From assembly GCA_947490345.1 (NCBI GenBank), contig CANLGL010000037.1, forward strand, positions 1 through 49,689: DNA of 49,689 nt. The letters are read 5' to 3'. This document shows positions 1 to 9,206 of the stretch, in pieces; within the stretch, counting starts at the first letter, position 1; every line of letters starts with the position of its first letter. This DNA comes from Deltaproteobacteria bacterium. Its GTDB lineage: Bacteria > Myxococcota_A > UBA796 > SXON01. A program made the translations under genes and the position numbers. The notes below the pieces were generated by a model, which was given only the letters and a program-made list of their open reading frames with translations, did no database searches and was not told where the DNA came from.

Positions 1-111
1 AGGGCGAGCATCGAGGGCTGTTTCGGAGTCGTTCCGCGCATAGACGCCGATCACCCGCCCGCCGACGCTTGTCCACCGCCAGCAGCGGGTTTTTCAGCGG
101 CCTGCTAGGGC
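1..111. other. left-edge region, no firm gene
   Basis: No gene can be called with confidence in these first bases. On the minus strand a frame opens with GTG at position 54 and runs off the left edge; its first residues read VIGVYARNDSETALDARP, which looks protein-like, but there is no clear ribosome binding site. On the plus strand a frame ends in TAG at 106-108 and could be the tail of a gene entering from the left. The two readings exclude each other, and about 100 bases are too few to decide between them. Confidence 0.2.
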
Positions 112-591
112 ATGAGCGACGTCCGAAGCTGTCCGCTATGCGCCGGGGAAATGGTCCCAGCCCACGCGGCCGCCGCCGATGTCGAACGGTGCGCGACCTG
201 CGGTGCCACCTGGTTCGACGCCCGGGAGTTGGCCGGCGTCCAGCCCGCGGCGCTCGAGTTGGAGGAGACCCTGCGCGGTCGCGCCCACCGACGCGCCGCG
301 TGCCGGGTGTGCGGGGCCAACACCGACGGCGTCGAGGTCCACTGCGGCCTCTCCGTCCACACCCGCTGCCCCACCTGCTGCTGCGTTCTCGCCCGGGGGG
401 GCGACGAGACCGTGCTGGTCGACGTCTGCTTCGGCTGCGGCGGCTTCCTCGTCGATCGCGACAGCCTCGCGCGCCTGCCCCACTGGGTGCCAGCGGTCCA
501 AGAAGCCGAAGAGCCGCTCCTACCGCTGTTGAACCCCTCGGCGATCGAGGCGCTTGTCGGGCGGGCGAAAGCCGCGAAGTTGTTGATCTGA
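112..591 (+). CDS. zinc-ribbon protein with two zf-TFIIB-like units
   Basis: A 159-residue cytoplasmic protein of unknown role. It carries two zinc-ribbon units. The first uses CPLC at residues 7-10 and CATC at 27-30 followed by TWFDAREL, the hallmark of the zf-TFIIB family (Cys pair, about 17 residues, Cys pair, then W/F-D-x-x-E-L). The second has CRVC at 64-67, a cysteine-rich centre at 86-91 and CFGCGGFLVDRDSL starting at 106, which repeats the same ending. Family members are usually short and poorly characterised; zinc binding is the only safe inference. The gene converges on the leftward DUF4340 gene, whose stop codon lies 11 bases beyond its own. Confidence 0.75.
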   Translation: MSDVRSCPLCAGEMVPAHAAAADVERCATCGATWFDARELAGVQPAALELEETLRGRAHRRAACRVCGANTDGVEVHCGLSVHTRCPTCCCVLARGGDETVLVDVCFGCGGFLVDRDSLARLPHWVPAVQEAEEPLLPLLNPSAIEALVGRAKAAKLLI

Positions 592-602
592 TATGAGGCG
601 GC

Positions 603-1904
603 CTAGCGCCCAAACGCCCCGCGAATCTCCGCGAGCACGCGCGCGTCGAGCAGGTAGACGTCCGACCGCCCAGTTACCCGCGCGCGGACGACCTTCCCCT
701 CGGCCTCCGGTTTGCCCAGGTCCAGCTGCCACCTGGCCCCCTCACGCAGCGCCACCCGCACCTGCGTGCCGGACGGGGCGAAGGCGCCGTCAGACGCGAT
801 GCCCACGGCCCGCAGTTCAGAGAGTGCCCCGGCAGCGGCGGCGATCGCCTTCTGGTCGACCTCCATGTTCGCCGGCTGGGTGACCACCCACGCAACTGCT
901 TCCGGGCTCCAGGCGACCGCGACCGTCAGCGAGCTTTCGGTCCACGCCACCGACTCGATGGCGAGCCGATCGAAGCCGGCAAGGCTGAGATCACGTAGGG
1001 CGGCAGGCTCCAGCAGCAGCGCCGTGCGGACTTTACTAGCGACGCGGAAAATTTCCGGGCGGTCGTCGATGCGGATCCACGCGGCGCGGGGATCCTGCCG
1101 CGAGCCGAGCACGATGCGGTGGGCGCTGCCGTCGTCCAGCGTCAGCGTGGCCACCGCCGCGGGCTCGGCAAACCCCGCCTCGTAGGTGGGAGCGTGGATC
1201 TCCGCGGCTCGGAGCTTCGCGACCGCGCCGACGACGAGCTGGGCGCCCTTGTCGTCCACAGTGAAGGCCGCGCCCTGCAACGACCAGACGCCACCGGCCT
1301 GCACCAGGCTCAGCGGCCCCTCCGCCCGCTCCACAACGAGGGAGCGAACCTTCTCTTTCGGCACGTCCAGGAGCGCGCGATCGCGCCACTCGCCGGCGGC
1401 CCGCTCGAAACGACTCCTGGCGCCCACGGCGGCCCGATACACGGTGTCCGAGCCCGGGAGCCGCACAAAAGCGCTGTCCGGCCCGGCAGATTTTCCGACG
1501 ATTACCGCGAGCGCCGGCTCGGCGCCCCCCGCATAGAGCTCGGCCCGGAGCGCGTGCTGATCGTCCACACCGTAGGCCTCGAGGTTGCCCTCGTCCACGC
1601 GCACGTCCATCGGAATGCCGGCCCCCAGCGCCTTGACGAAGCCCAGCACCACCGCGTCGTCGGCCGCGTACTGAAGCGGCGCCACCAACTGCCAGGGCGC
1701 ATCCGGCCCCGACCGCTCCAAGACCAGGCTGTTGATCTGGTCGCCGATGGTGACCCTGGTCACCGTCTCGGCCACTACCGCCGGCAGCATCGGCAGCGCT
1801 GAAACCTCGACGGCGTCGGGGCTACGGTCGAGCCAGACCAGCGCGCCGAGCACCATCGTCATCACGATGAACACGCGGCTCTTGACGGTCACCGATGCGA
1901 TCAC
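603..1904 (-). CDS. DUF4340 protein, auxiliary part of a GldFG-type ABC system
   Basis: A 433-residue protein with one N-terminal membrane anchor (around FIVMTMVLGALVWL) and a large, probably periplasmic, repeated beta-rich region. It matches the DUF4340 family by arrangement: motifs such as WQLVAPLQYAADDAVVLGFV and the repeat of IHAPTYEAGFAEPAAVATLTL type are typical of it. DUF4340 genes regularly follow gldF/gldG-like genes, as here. The start is taken as GTG at 1904 because it overlaps the stop of the upstream GldG-like gene in a GTGA junction; a longer reading into that gene would give an arginine-rich, unlikely N-terminus. Substrate and function are not known. Confidence 0.75.
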   Translation of the reverse strand: MIASVTVKSRVFIVMTMVLGALVWLDRSPDAVEVSALPMLPAVVAETVTRVTIGDQINSLVLERSGPDAPWQLVAPLQYAADDAVVLGFVKALGAGIPMDVRVDEGNLEAYGVDDQHALRAELYAGGAEPALAVIVGKSAGPDSAFVRLPGSDTVYRAAVGARSRFERAAGEWRDRALLDVPKEKVRSLVVERAEGPLSLVQAGGVWSLQGAAFTVDDKGAQLVVGAVAKLRAAEIHAPTYEAGFAEPAAVATLTLDDGSAHRIVLGSRQDPRAAWIRIDDRPEIFRVASKVRTALLLEPAALRDLSLAGFDRLAIESVAWTESSLTVAVAWSPEAVAWVVTQPANMEVDQKAIAAAAGALSELRAVGIASDGAFAPSGTQVRVALREGARWQLDLGKPEAEGKVVRARVTGRSDVYLLDARVLAEIRGAFGR

Positions 1905-3502
1905 GACGCGCCCCGCGTGGCCCGGCGGCGAAGCGCCAACTGGCGGGTGGCGCCGACGACCAGCAAAAGCACTGGGCCCGCGAGCAGGTTGAACGCCTTC
2001 CACCCCACCCGCTCGCCAGGGGTCGTCGCGCGCAGGCTGGGAAGCGTGGCGTTCTTGCTGCGGATGCCGATGAGCGCCTCGTCCTGGATGAGCCAATCAC
2101 AGAGGTTCAGGACGAAGGTGCTGTTGTTCGCGACCATGTCGGCGCTCGCGGCCACGAAGAGTCGCGTCGAGGCGCCCTCCGACACCAGCGGCGCGTCATC
2201 GCCCATGCCGTCCTGTTCGCTCGGCACATCCTCGTCCGGCGGGGGGGCGGGGCGCGTTTCGTAGAAGCTGCGCCATGCGCCGTTGAGCGTCACCGCAAGC
2301 ACGAAGGGGCCTCGTTTTTCCCCGTCGAGCACCCCGGTCAGCACGCTCGGGTCAAGCGACGCAACGGCCCCGACCGAGCCCGAGGAGGGGGAGGAGCGGG
2401 CGAGCACCTCGACGCGGACGCCTTCGGGGAGTGGCTCGGCGAGCTCCAGCGACGAGACAAACGGAGTGACGAGGTTGTCGATCCCCGCGGTGAGCACCGA
2501 GCCGGCGGAGAGATCGGTGGCCTTGACGATGAGCGGGTAGTTGATCTCGCGGCTGCCGGTCTTGTTGCCGACGCGCACCGGAAAGCGCATCGCCCCGTTC
2601 TGAACCCGGTCGAGCACCACGTCACGGTTGGCCTTGACGCCAAAACTGCCCAGGAGCGGTTCGAGGCCGCTGTTCACGCGCTCGGTGCGCAGCGTGCGCA
2701 TGTCGGGACGGGTGTGCGTGAGAAACACCGCGGCGGCGCCGCCCCGCATCACGAACTGGTCAATCTGGTAGAGCGCGCGCTCGGGAAGTGTCGTCTGCGG
2801 GCCGATGACGAGGAGCGCGTCGACCTCCTCGGCCAAAAGCCCCTCGCCGCCGAGCTCGACCGGCACGAGCCACGCCTTGCGCCCCATCCCCTCGACCAAG
2901 GCGCGCATCGGCCCCTCGGGCTTGCTGAGATCGGGCTCGCCGTGACCAATCGAGTAGGCGATGACCTTGCGATCCTCGACCTTCTGCGTCATCCGATGGA
3001 TGGCGGAGACCAGCTCGTACTCCAACGAAGCGAGGTTGGTGAGCGCCGGTAACGTCTCGACCCGATCCCCGTAGAGCAGGGCCGCGCCCATCCACACCGA
3101 CCGCAACTCGGCCCGGTCGTTCTGCCGCACCGTGTACTGAAGCGGCGCAAGGCCAAACTTGTTTGCCTCCGCTACACGCTCGCTGTCATCGGTCGGATCG
3201 TAGAAGCTGACCTGCATCTTGCCGCGCGAATACGCGACCAACTCGTCGAGCTTGTCCTGCACCATCTGCTGGTGGTTGTTGTACGGCGCTTCGAGGCCAG
3301 GCGTGAAGTACACCCGCACCACCAGCGGCCGCTCCAGCTTGCCGATGAGCTGTTTTGACGCCTCGTCCAGGCTGTGCAAGCGGTCGCGACTGACGTCGAG
3401 GCGCAGGAAGTGTCCGCTGGCCAGCATCGTGGCCAGCACCACGATGACCACGGTCAGCCACATCTGAAGCGTGGCATTGCCGAGCAGGCGGCGGGCGGTC
3501 AT
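1901..3502 (-). CDS. GldG-like ABC transporter auxiliary protein
   Basis: A 533-residue protein with a membrane segment near the N-terminus (LTVVIVVLATMLASG), a long extracytoplasmic domain, and a second membrane segment near the C-terminus (LLAGPVLLLVVGATRQLAL). This is the plan of the ABC_transp_aux/GldG family, in which the soluble domain resembles IFT52-like folds; here it includes YSIGHGEPDLSKPEG and LLVIGPQTTLPERALYQID, which match conserved stretches of that family. In Bacteroidota GldG works with GldF and the ATPase GldA in gliding, while in other phyla the role is unknown. Translation is coupled at both ends: ATG at 3502 overlaps the permease stop (ATGA) and its own stop overlaps the DUF4340 start. 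Confidence 0.8.
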   Translation of the reverse strand: MTARRLLGNATLQMWLTVVIVVLATMLASGHFLRLDVSRDRLHSLDEASKQLIGKLERPLVVRVYFTPGLEAPYNNHQQMVQDKLDELVAYSRGKMQVSFYDPTDDSERVAEANKFGLAPLQYTVRQNDRAELRSVWMGAALLYGDRVETLPALTNLASLEYELVSAIHRMTQKVEDRKVIAYSIGHGEPDLSKPEGPMRALVEGMGRKAWLVPVELGGEGLLAEEVDALLVIGPQTTLPERALYQIDQFVMRGGAAAVFLTHTRPDMRTLRTERVNSGLEPLLGSFGVKANRDVVLDRVQNGAMRFPVRVGNKTGSREINYPLIVKATDLSAGSVLTAGIDNLVTPFVSSLELAEPLPEGVRVEVLARSSPSSGSVGAVASLDPSVLTGVLDGEKRGPFVLAVTLNGAWRSFYETRPAPPPDEDVPSEQDGMGDDAPLVSEGASTRLFVAASADMVANNSTFVLNLCDWLIQDEALIGIRSKNATLPSLRATTPGERVGWKAFNLLAGPVLLLVVGATRQLALRRRATRGAS

Positions 3503-4272
3503 GACCACCGCCGGCGTTGCAGCGCGTAGACCGCCACGTGGAGCCCGAGCGCAGCGACCGAGGCGTAGAAGAACAGGTCACGGGTGTCGAGCACCCCACG
3601 CGCGAGGTTGTCGAAGTGGTAGTCCAGGGACAGGTACTGGGCGAGCGGCACCAACTCCACCGGGACGCGGTCGAGGAAGTTTCCCAGCGCGAAGGGGAAG
3701 AGCGACACCAGGAGCGCGCCGAGAAAGGCGATGATTTGTGAGCTGGTGAGCGCGGAGATGCCGATGCCGACCCCCGCGAGGGCGGCGCCGAGGGCGATCA
3801 GGCCGAGGTACCCACACAACACCGTTCCGAGGTCCAGCGTCCCCTCGTTGAGAAGCCGCACCAGGAGTGACGAATCGCTGGCCGATGTCTCCGGGACACC
3901 GAGCACCGCGAGCGTAATGGGGTACCCGAGCGTACACAGGATGCCGACGGTGACGAGGCCAACTGCCGCGAGGAACTTGCCGAGCACCAGCTCCTCGTCG
4001 CGAATCGGCAGCGTGGCCAGCAGCTCGATGCCGCCCGTGCGGTACTCCTCGGCGAAGAGCCGCATGGTCACCGCCGGGACCAGCACCACCAGGAACAGCG
4101 CGCTCCAGAAAAACACCGTTCGAAGGCTGACCACGCCGGTACTGAAGATGTCGTCGAACCAGAGCGCAAAGCCGCCGACGAGGATCACGTAGATCGCGAC
4201 GATCACGTACGCCAGCGGCGAGTCGAACCAGGCGCCGAACTCGCGACGGGCGATGGCGAGGACGTTGGTCAC
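3499..4272 (-). CDS. ABC-2 type permease, GldF-like
   Basis: A 257-residue integral membrane protein with about six hydrophobic segments. The N-terminus TNVLAIARREFGAWFDSPL and the stretch EEYRTGGIELLATLPI are characteristic of ABC-2 permeases of the GldF/NosY type. It is the first gene of the leftward operon and is followed by the GldG-like and DUF4340 genes. No ATP-binding partner is present nearby, because upstream of the operon the next gene runs the other way. The start is GTG at 4272, with no obvious ribosome binding site. The exported or moved substrate cannot be deduced. Confidence 0.8.
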   Translation of the reverse strand: MTNVLAIARREFGAWFDSPLAYVIVAIYVILVGGFALWFDDIFSTGVVSLRTVFFWSALFLVVLVPAVTMRLFAEEYRTGGIELLATLPIRDEELVLGKFLAAVGLVTVGILCTLGYPITLAVLGVPETSASDSSLLVRLLNEGTLDLGTVLCGYLGLIALGAALAGVGIGISALTSSQIIAFLGALLVSLFPFALGNFLDRVPVELVPLAQYLSLDYHFDNLARGVLDTRDLFFYASVAALGLHVAVYALQRRRWS

Positions 4273-4323
4273 GGTACGGTGGTCACGGCCGGCGGAGCTA
4301 ACCTGCGTTGGTCCTCGGCGGGC

Positions 4324-4329
4324 TACCTT
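4324..4329 (+). promoter_or_regulatory. candidate -10 box for a leaderless transcript
   Basis: TACCTT lies 5 bases before the GTG at 4335. No Shine-Dalgarno sequence precedes that GTG. The arrangement recalls other gene starts in this window with a TANNNT hexamer 6 bases before the start codon. No good -35 hexamer was found. Confidence 0.25.
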
Positions 4330-4334
4330 GCCCC

Positions 4335-5741
4335 GTGTCCCGCCACTGGTTCGATCTCACCCCGCCAAAGATGCTGTTCGTCCTGGCGCTGGTCTGGCAC
4401 ATGGCCTGGGCCTCCACGGTCGCCACACCCAGCGATTGGGACCCTTCGTACTACCTTTCCGTGGCCCGCCACATCGCCGCCGGCGACGGGGCCGTCACCG
4501 ATGCCGTCTGGAACCTGGGCTACCTGCCCGATTCGCTGCGCCACCCCGCCGACCTGCACTGGATGCCGCTCCCGAGTCGCGTCCTCGTCCCGTTCATGGT
4601 GCTCGGCGGCGGCAGTTGGGCCGCGGGGCAGCTGACCGCGGTATTGTTGGCCGCGGGCTGGGCGCCACTCTGCTGGGCGTGGGCGGAGCGCTTGGATGCG
4701 AGCATCGCCGTCCGCTGGTGCGCCGGCCTGCTCGGTGCGATCGCGGGTGGCTACGTGCGCACGATCACGACGCCGGACTCGATCGCGCTGTACGGCCTCC
4801 TCGGCGGTAGCGCGCTGCTGGCGGCGTCGCGACAGTGGGCAGTCACCCTGCCGCTGGTCGTGCTGGTGGCGCTGACTCGGGGGGACGGGTTCCTGCTCGG
4901 CTTCGCGTGCGCGTTGGCTTGGAGAAAACGAGAGGGACTGGTCATCGCGGCGGGAGGGTTGTTGGCCACGCTGGCGTGGTACGGCCGCTGCTACGTGCTC
5001 GCTGGGGACGGGTGGCTGGCGCTGCGAGAGCGCGCGGCCAACGCGGTGCACCTCACCGATATCTTGTCGACGACCGCGCCGAGCGCGCCGGGCGTTGTAG
5101 AGCGGCTTTGGTTCCTGGGAGGCCAGTTGGGCACGATTGTCGCCGTTGCTCTCGTCGTGAGCAATGGCGTGCTGGTCTGGCCGGCGCTCGTTGAGCTCTT
5201 CAAGCGGCGGGGCGATCGCGGCATGTGGCCGATTCCAGCCTACGCGCTGGGCTTTCCCATCGTGATCCACCTCCTGGCGCCGGCGATCGCCGCCGAGGGC
5301 TCGGTCTACCGGAGCGGCGCGGCGCTGTTCGCGCCGCTGGCGGCCCTGGCGACCGTGGGGGCGGCCAACCTGACCCGTCGCTACCACCCACTCTTCTTGC
5401 CAGGCCTTCTCGTCGCCGCGAGCCTCGTCGCCAGCGTGCTGAGCGGGCGCCAATACATGCGCGTGCTCAGCCAGCTTGGCGCCGACTGCGAAGCGCTGGC
5501 CGGGGTGCCGCGGGGTGCGCCGGTGCTGTCGTACGATCCCATCGGGGTCGAGGCCCGCTGCGGCCACCCCGGCGCGGTGATGGCGCGCGGGAGCGATCTT
5601 GCCCCGCTGGTTGAGCGCTATGCCTTCGAGTGGGCCCTCGTCGCCCCCGCCGACTACGACAACGGCACCGTTCGGGCGGTGGACTGGTCGCTTTCCGGCT
5701 GGACGAAGGTCAACGATCGGGTGTGGCGGCGGGAGCGGTAG
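4335..5741 (+). CDS. polytopic membrane protein, GT-C glycosyltransferase-like
   Basis: A protein of about 468 residues with roughly ten hydrophobic segments and a soluble C-terminal tail of about 100 residues. The segment SDWDPSYYLSVARHIAAGDG resembles the first extracytoplasmic loop of GT-C enzymes (PMT/ArnT-like), where an Asp pairs with the metal or lipid-sugar donor; WDPSYY would be that site. Such enzymes use polyprenyl-phosphate sugars to decorate proteins or lipids outside the membrane. The family assignment rests on topology and this loop only. The start is uncertain: GTG 4335 is preferred, TTG 4308 and ATG 4371 are also in frame. It is monocistronic and divergent from the GldF-like operon. 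Confidence 0.65.
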   Translation: MSRHWFDLTPPKMLFVLALVWHMAWASTVATPSDWDPSYYLSVARHIAAGDGAVTDAVWNLGYLPDSLRHPADLHWMPLPSRVLVPFMVLGGGSWAAGQLTAVLLAAGWAPLCWAWAERLDASIAVRWCAGLLGAIAGGYVRTITTPDSIALYGLLGGSALLAASRQWAVTLPLVVLVALTRGDGFLLGFACALAWRKREGLVIAAGGLLATLAWYGRCYVLAGDGWLALRERAANAVHLTDILSTTAPSAPGVVERLWFLGGQLGTIVAVALVVSNGVLVWPALVELFKRRGDRGMWPIPAYALGFPIVIHLLAPAIAAEGSVYRSGAALFAPLAALATVGAANLTRRYHPLFLPGLLVAASLVASVLSGRQYMRVLSQLGADCEALAGVPRGAPVLSYDPIGVEARCGHPGAVMARGSDLAPLVERYAFEWALVAPADYDNGTVRAVDWSLSGWTKVNDRVWRRER

Positions 5742-5786
5742 GGCGGCTGCTTGTCGATCGCGGTATACGTTGACCGAGGTAGCGAG

Positions 5787-6014
5787 ATGGGGTTTGGTCG
5801 AAACCCGTACGTGGCAAAGGCAGAAGCAGCCGAACAAAAGGCATCGGCGGCGCGCGACGACGGAGCACGTGAGCAGGCGTGGCGCGAAGCCGGCCGTCAG
5901 TGGGAGCGAGCCGCCGATCGCGAGACCGACGACCGGCGCCGTCAGGAGTACACCGGCAAGGCGGAAGCAGCGCGCGCCACGGCCGACGGCGACCCGGTCG
6001 AAGAGCCCAACTAG
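5787..6014 (+). CDS. small hydrophilic alpha-helical protein
   Basis: A 75-residue, highly charged protein beginning MGFGRNPYVAKAEAAEQK and rich in Ala, Glu, Arg and Gln, so probably one long helical hairpin. I believe similar short proteins starting with a G-F-G-R-N-P motif occur in other deltaproteobacteria, but their function is unknown. ATG 5787 is chosen because GAGG at 5776-5779 sits 7 bases upstream; an earlier in-frame start would have no such site. The stop is 8 bases before the next gene, so the two are probably co-transcribed. Confidence 0.6.
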   Translation: MGFGRNPYVAKAEAAEQKASAARDDGAREQAWREAGRQWERAADRETDDRRRQEYTGKAEAARATADGDPVEEPN

Positions 6015-6022
6015 CCGCCCCG

Positions 6023-6805
6023 ATGTTCCCCCTCCCCGCCGACCTCGCCTGCCCCGCAGCCACGCCCGACTCGGCACTGAGCGTGGAGATTGTCTCCGCC
6101 GGGGACTTCGGCACCACGTGGGAGATGGTCGAGGGCGGCGGTCAGACCGGGCCCCTCAGCCTGCCGCTGCTGGTGGGGATCATCCACCATCCCGATGGAA
6201 CGATCCTCATCGACAGCGGCCTCGGCAAGACCACGCGCGCGGGCACCTGGCCGCGGTTCCCGTTCAACGCTTTCGATGTCTCGGTGCCCGAGGGCGCCGC
6301 CATCGTCGAGCGAGTTCCCAACCCGCTCAAAGTGCTCCTCACCCACAATCACTACGACCACATCGGCGGGCTCTTCGACCTGCCGGGCGTGGAGGTCTGG
6401 ACCGGGATCGACGACCTGCGTGGCGGGCGCTTCCCGGCCGATCTTCGCAAGCTGGTGACCTTCGTCGGCAAAGACCTCCGCGATGGCGTTGTGGGTCGGG
6501 TGCTCGGCGTCCCGGCCATCGACGTACAGGGCGACGGCACCGTCTGGTACCTGGGCACGCCCGGGCACACTCGCGGCGCTGCGAGCGTGCTGGTACGGGC
6601 CCGGGAGCGGCAATACCTGTTTGTCGGCGACACCGCCTGGGTCGACCATCACCTCGTCGACAAGCGGCGCCCGGGGCTCATCTCGCTCATCATCGACGAC
6701 GACCACAAGGCCCTGGACGCCAGCCTGGACTGGGCGCGGTGGATGTACGCGAACTGTCCTGACCTGGCCGTGGTTGCCGGGCATGAGCCGACGCGGCGGC
6801 CGTAG
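6023..6805 (+). CDS. metallo-beta-lactamase-fold hydrolase
   Basis: A 260-residue hydrolase of the metallo-beta-lactamase superfamily. The dinuclear metal site is complete: HNHYDH at residues 108-113 following a T, a later His in GTPGHTRG, the bridging Asp in FVGDTAW, and a final His in VAGHEP. The layout resembles lactonase-type members, including N-acyl-homoserine lactonases, but substrate cannot be assigned from this. No signal peptide is visible, so it is probably cytoplasmic. It follows the small hydrophilic protein with an 8-base gap. ATG 6023 gives a sensible N-terminus without extension. Confidence 0.8.
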   Translation: MFPLPADLACPAATPDSALSVEIVSAGDFGTTWEMVEGGGQTGPLSLPLLVGIIHHPDGTILIDSGLGKTTRAGTWPRFPFNAFDVSVPEGAAIVERVPNPLKVLLTHNHYDHIGGLFDLPGVEVWTGIDDLRGGRFPADLRKLVTFVGKDLRDGVVGRVLGVPAIDVQGDGTVWYLGTPGHTRGAASVLVRARERQYLFVGDTAWVDHHLVDKRRPGLISLIIDDDHKALDASLDWARWMYANCPDLAVVAGHEPTRRP

Positions 6806-6891
6806 CGCCCACGCGTCGGTGCTTCAGCTCGGCTTGCCGCCGTCCCGCCCCAGGGTGTACCGTCGCCGCAGTCCACTCGCGGAGCCCGTCC

Positions 6892-9174
6892 ATGCGGCCA
6901 CTGCTCACGATCCTCGTCGCCGGCTGCGCCGATACCAGCCTCACGGTCAACAACTCCCCCCCTGAGGTGACGATCACGGCCCCGGCCGGCGGAAGCGGCC
7001 TCGCCGAGGGGCAGACCATCACCCTCGCGGCGATCGTTGACGACGCGCAGACCCCGGTCGCGGACCTGACGTTCTCGGTGACCTCCACGCTCGACGGCGC
7101 GCTCGCGACGACCTCGGAGCGCACCGACACCGGGATCCTCTTCCAACTGGCGGGGCTCTCGGCGGGAGACCAGCAGATCACCGTCACCGCGGCCGACGCG
7201 AGCGGGGCGACGGGGGAGGACACCGTCCGCTTCGCGGTCGTCGCCAACGTGGCCCCGACTGTCGCTTTTGCGGAGCCGCTGGCCGGGCAGACGGAGATGG
7301 TTGGCAGCGCCGTGCACGTGCAGATCGCGGTCGCGGACGCCAACGACGAGAACGTCAACGCGTTCGGTCTCGTGTGGGGCGGCGAGGCCAGCGCGCTCGC
7401 CGGCCTGCCCACCGCGCCCAACTCGGACGGCAGCGCGGATTTCTACCTGACCGACCTCGCGATTGGCGCCTATTCGGTGAGCGTCACTGTCTCCGACAGC
7501 TTCGGTGCCACCAGCTCTGCCTCTGTCGCTTTTGAGGTGGCCGAGCCCGACGAGGACGGCGACGGCTACGTGGGCGAGAGCCTCGGTGGGCCCGACTGCA
7601 ACGACGGCGACGCTTCGGTGAACCCCGGCGCGGCCGAGTGGTGCAACGGCATCGACGACAACTGCGACGGCGAGGTGGACGAGCTCGGCTCCCTCGGTGG
7701 CGGGACCTGGTACGCCGACACCGATGGCGACGGCTATGGGGACGGGAGCACCGAGATCGCCGGCTGCACCGATCCCGCCGGCTATGTCGAAGATGACCGT
7801 GATTGCGACGACACCGACGCAGGCACGAGCCCCGTCGGCGTCGAGCTCTGTCTCGACGGCGCCGACAACGACTGCGACGGCACGGTGGACAACTGCACCC
7901 TCGACGGTGCCGACGCCCGCTTCATCGGCGCGACGCGGGGAGACCTGGCGGGCTACCTCGTGAGTTCGCTTGGCGACACCGACGGGGACGGGACCGACGA
8001 TCTGGTCGTCACGGCGGCCTCCTCGGACGCCGGCGCCACCAACATGGGGGCGATGTACCTGTTGCGCGGGGCCCAGAGCGGGGACGTCGATCTGGGCGCG
8101 GTCACCGACGTGATCCTCGGCGGCGCGCCCATCCCCGTTGGCCAATACAACATCAACGGTGGCGTGGACCTGACCGGCGACGGGGTGCTGGACTTCGTCG
8201 TCTCCGGCAATGACAACAACGTGCACGTCTTCCCGGGAGACCTCACCGGCACCGTCGACTACGACGAGGCGACCGAAGTGGAGCTCGAAGGCTTCCAGTG
8301 GACCAACGGGATCGTGGCCCGGAGCGACGCGCTCTTCGTCGCCGACTGGATGGCCCGCCAACCGCGTGGCGCCGTGTATGTGTTCGAAACCCCGCTGACG
8401 GACGGGGCGCGCCCCGCCGACGCCGACGCGCTCATCGTCGGCGATCGCGACAACGCGGCGTTCGGCTACTCCCTCGCAGACGTCGGCGACGTCGACGGCG
8501 ACGGCAACGACGACCTGCTCGCTGGCGCCCGGCTCCACGACGAGGCCGGTTCGATGGCTGGTGCGGCGTACCTGCTCTCCGGGCCTTTCGCCGGCGAGAT
8601 GGATGCCGCCGATGCGACCGCGAAGTGGACGGGCGAGGCCACCGGCGACTACGCCGGCTATGCCGTCGCGGCAGCGGGCGACACCGACGGCGACGGCTAC
8701 GCAGACCTCGTCGTGGGCGCCTACAGCGAGTCCACCGTCGCCGAGGGCGCCGGCGCCGCCTACGTGATCCTGGGCGGCTCCGCCCCGTCCGGCGGGAGCG
8801 TCGCGGTCGCGGACGCGAAGCTGCTGGGCGAGGGGCCGGACCACAACGCCGGCGACGCCGTGGCCGGAGCCGGCGACGTCGACGACGACGGGCTCGCCGA
8901 CCTCCTCGTCGGCGCCTACCGCTACAGCGGCGACCTCGACTCCAACGGGCGCGTGTACCTGCTGCTCGGGCCCGTGCTCGGCACCCGCGACCTCGCCGAC
9001 GCCGACGCCCGCTTCGACGGCGCCGAGGCCTACGACTACGCCGGCCGTTCGCTCGCCGGCGGCTTCGACAACGACGGCGACGGCTTCCCCGACCTGTTCG
9101 TCGGCGCCGCCTATGCGGACGCGGGACTCGGGAACTCGGGCGCCGCCTACGTGGTGCGCGGCGGGCGGATCTGA
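6892..9174 (+). CDS. secreted lipoprotein with MopE and FG-GAP repeats
   Basis: A 760-residue lipoprotein. The signal peptide MRPLLTILVAGC places the lipidated Cys at residue 12. Two Ig-like beta domains follow, then two MopE-type metal-binding units at about 220-340, each ending in a C-x-G-x-D-x-D-C-D-G motif (CNGIDDNCDGEVDE and LDGADNDCDGTVDN). The remainder holds about six FG-GAP repeats of the integrin-alpha type with Ca-binding loops such as DTDGDGTDDLVV and DVDGDGNDDLLAGA, predicting a beta-propeller. MopE-like motifs are known from copper-binding surface proteins. The role is probably surface adhesion or metal-dependent recognition. It stands alone, 86 bases after the hydrolase gene. 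Confidence 0.85.
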   Translation: MRPLLTILVAGCADTSLTVNNSPPEVTITAPAGGSGLAEGQTITLAAIVDDAQTPVADLTFSVTSTLDGALATTSERTDTGILFQLAGLSAGDQQITVTAADASGATGEDTVRFAVVANVAPTVAFAEPLAGQTEMVGSAVHVQIAVADANDENVNAFGLVWGGEASALAGLPTAPNSDGSADFYLTDLAIGAYSVSVTVSDSFGATSSASVAFEVAEPDEDGDGYVGESLGGPDCNDGDASVNPGAAEWCNGIDDNCDGEVDELGSLGGGTWYADTDGDGYGDGSTEIAGCTDPAGYVEDDRDCDDTDAGTSPVGVELCLDGADNDCDGTVDNCTLDGADARFIGATRGDLAGYLVSSLGDTDGDGTDDLVVTAASSDAGATNMGAMYLLRGAQSGDVDLGAVTDVILGGAPIPVGQYNINGGVDLTGDGVLDFVVSGNDNNVHVFPGDLTGTVDYDEATEVELEGFQWTNGIVARSDALFVADWMARQPRGAVYVFETPLTDGARPADADALIVGDRDNAAFGYSLADVGDVDGDGNDDLLAGARLHDEAGSMAGAAYLLSGPFAGEMDAADATAKWTGEATGDYAGYAVAAAGDTDGDGYADLVVGAYSESTVAEGAGAAYVILGGSAPSGGSVAVADAKLLGEGPDHNAGDAVAGAGDVDDDGLADLLVGAYRYSGDLDSNGRVYLLLGPVLGTRDLADADARFDGAEAYDYAGRSLAGGFDNDGDGFPDLFVGAAYADAGLGNSGAAYVVRGGRI

Positions 9175-9206
9175 ACGGCGGGCACCTCCCTACGGCATCG
9201 CAGTGA

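Noticed and set aside
4323..6077. Long open frame on the minus strand opposite the GT-C-like gene
   Set aside because: It is rich in Arg, Gln and His, has no recognisable motif and lies exactly antisense to a gene with membrane segments and good codon bias; such shadows are common in GC-rich DNA.
6023..6805. Specific call as N-acyl-homoserine lactonase
   Set aside because: The metal site is generic for the superfamily and no lactonase-specific motif or quorum-sensing gene is nearby.
6649..8844. 731-codon open frame on the minus strand opposite the FG-GAP lipoprotein
   Set aside because: The Val/Gly/Ala/Asp-rich translation mirrors the repetitive GAC/GGC codons of the sense gene and has no independent motif.
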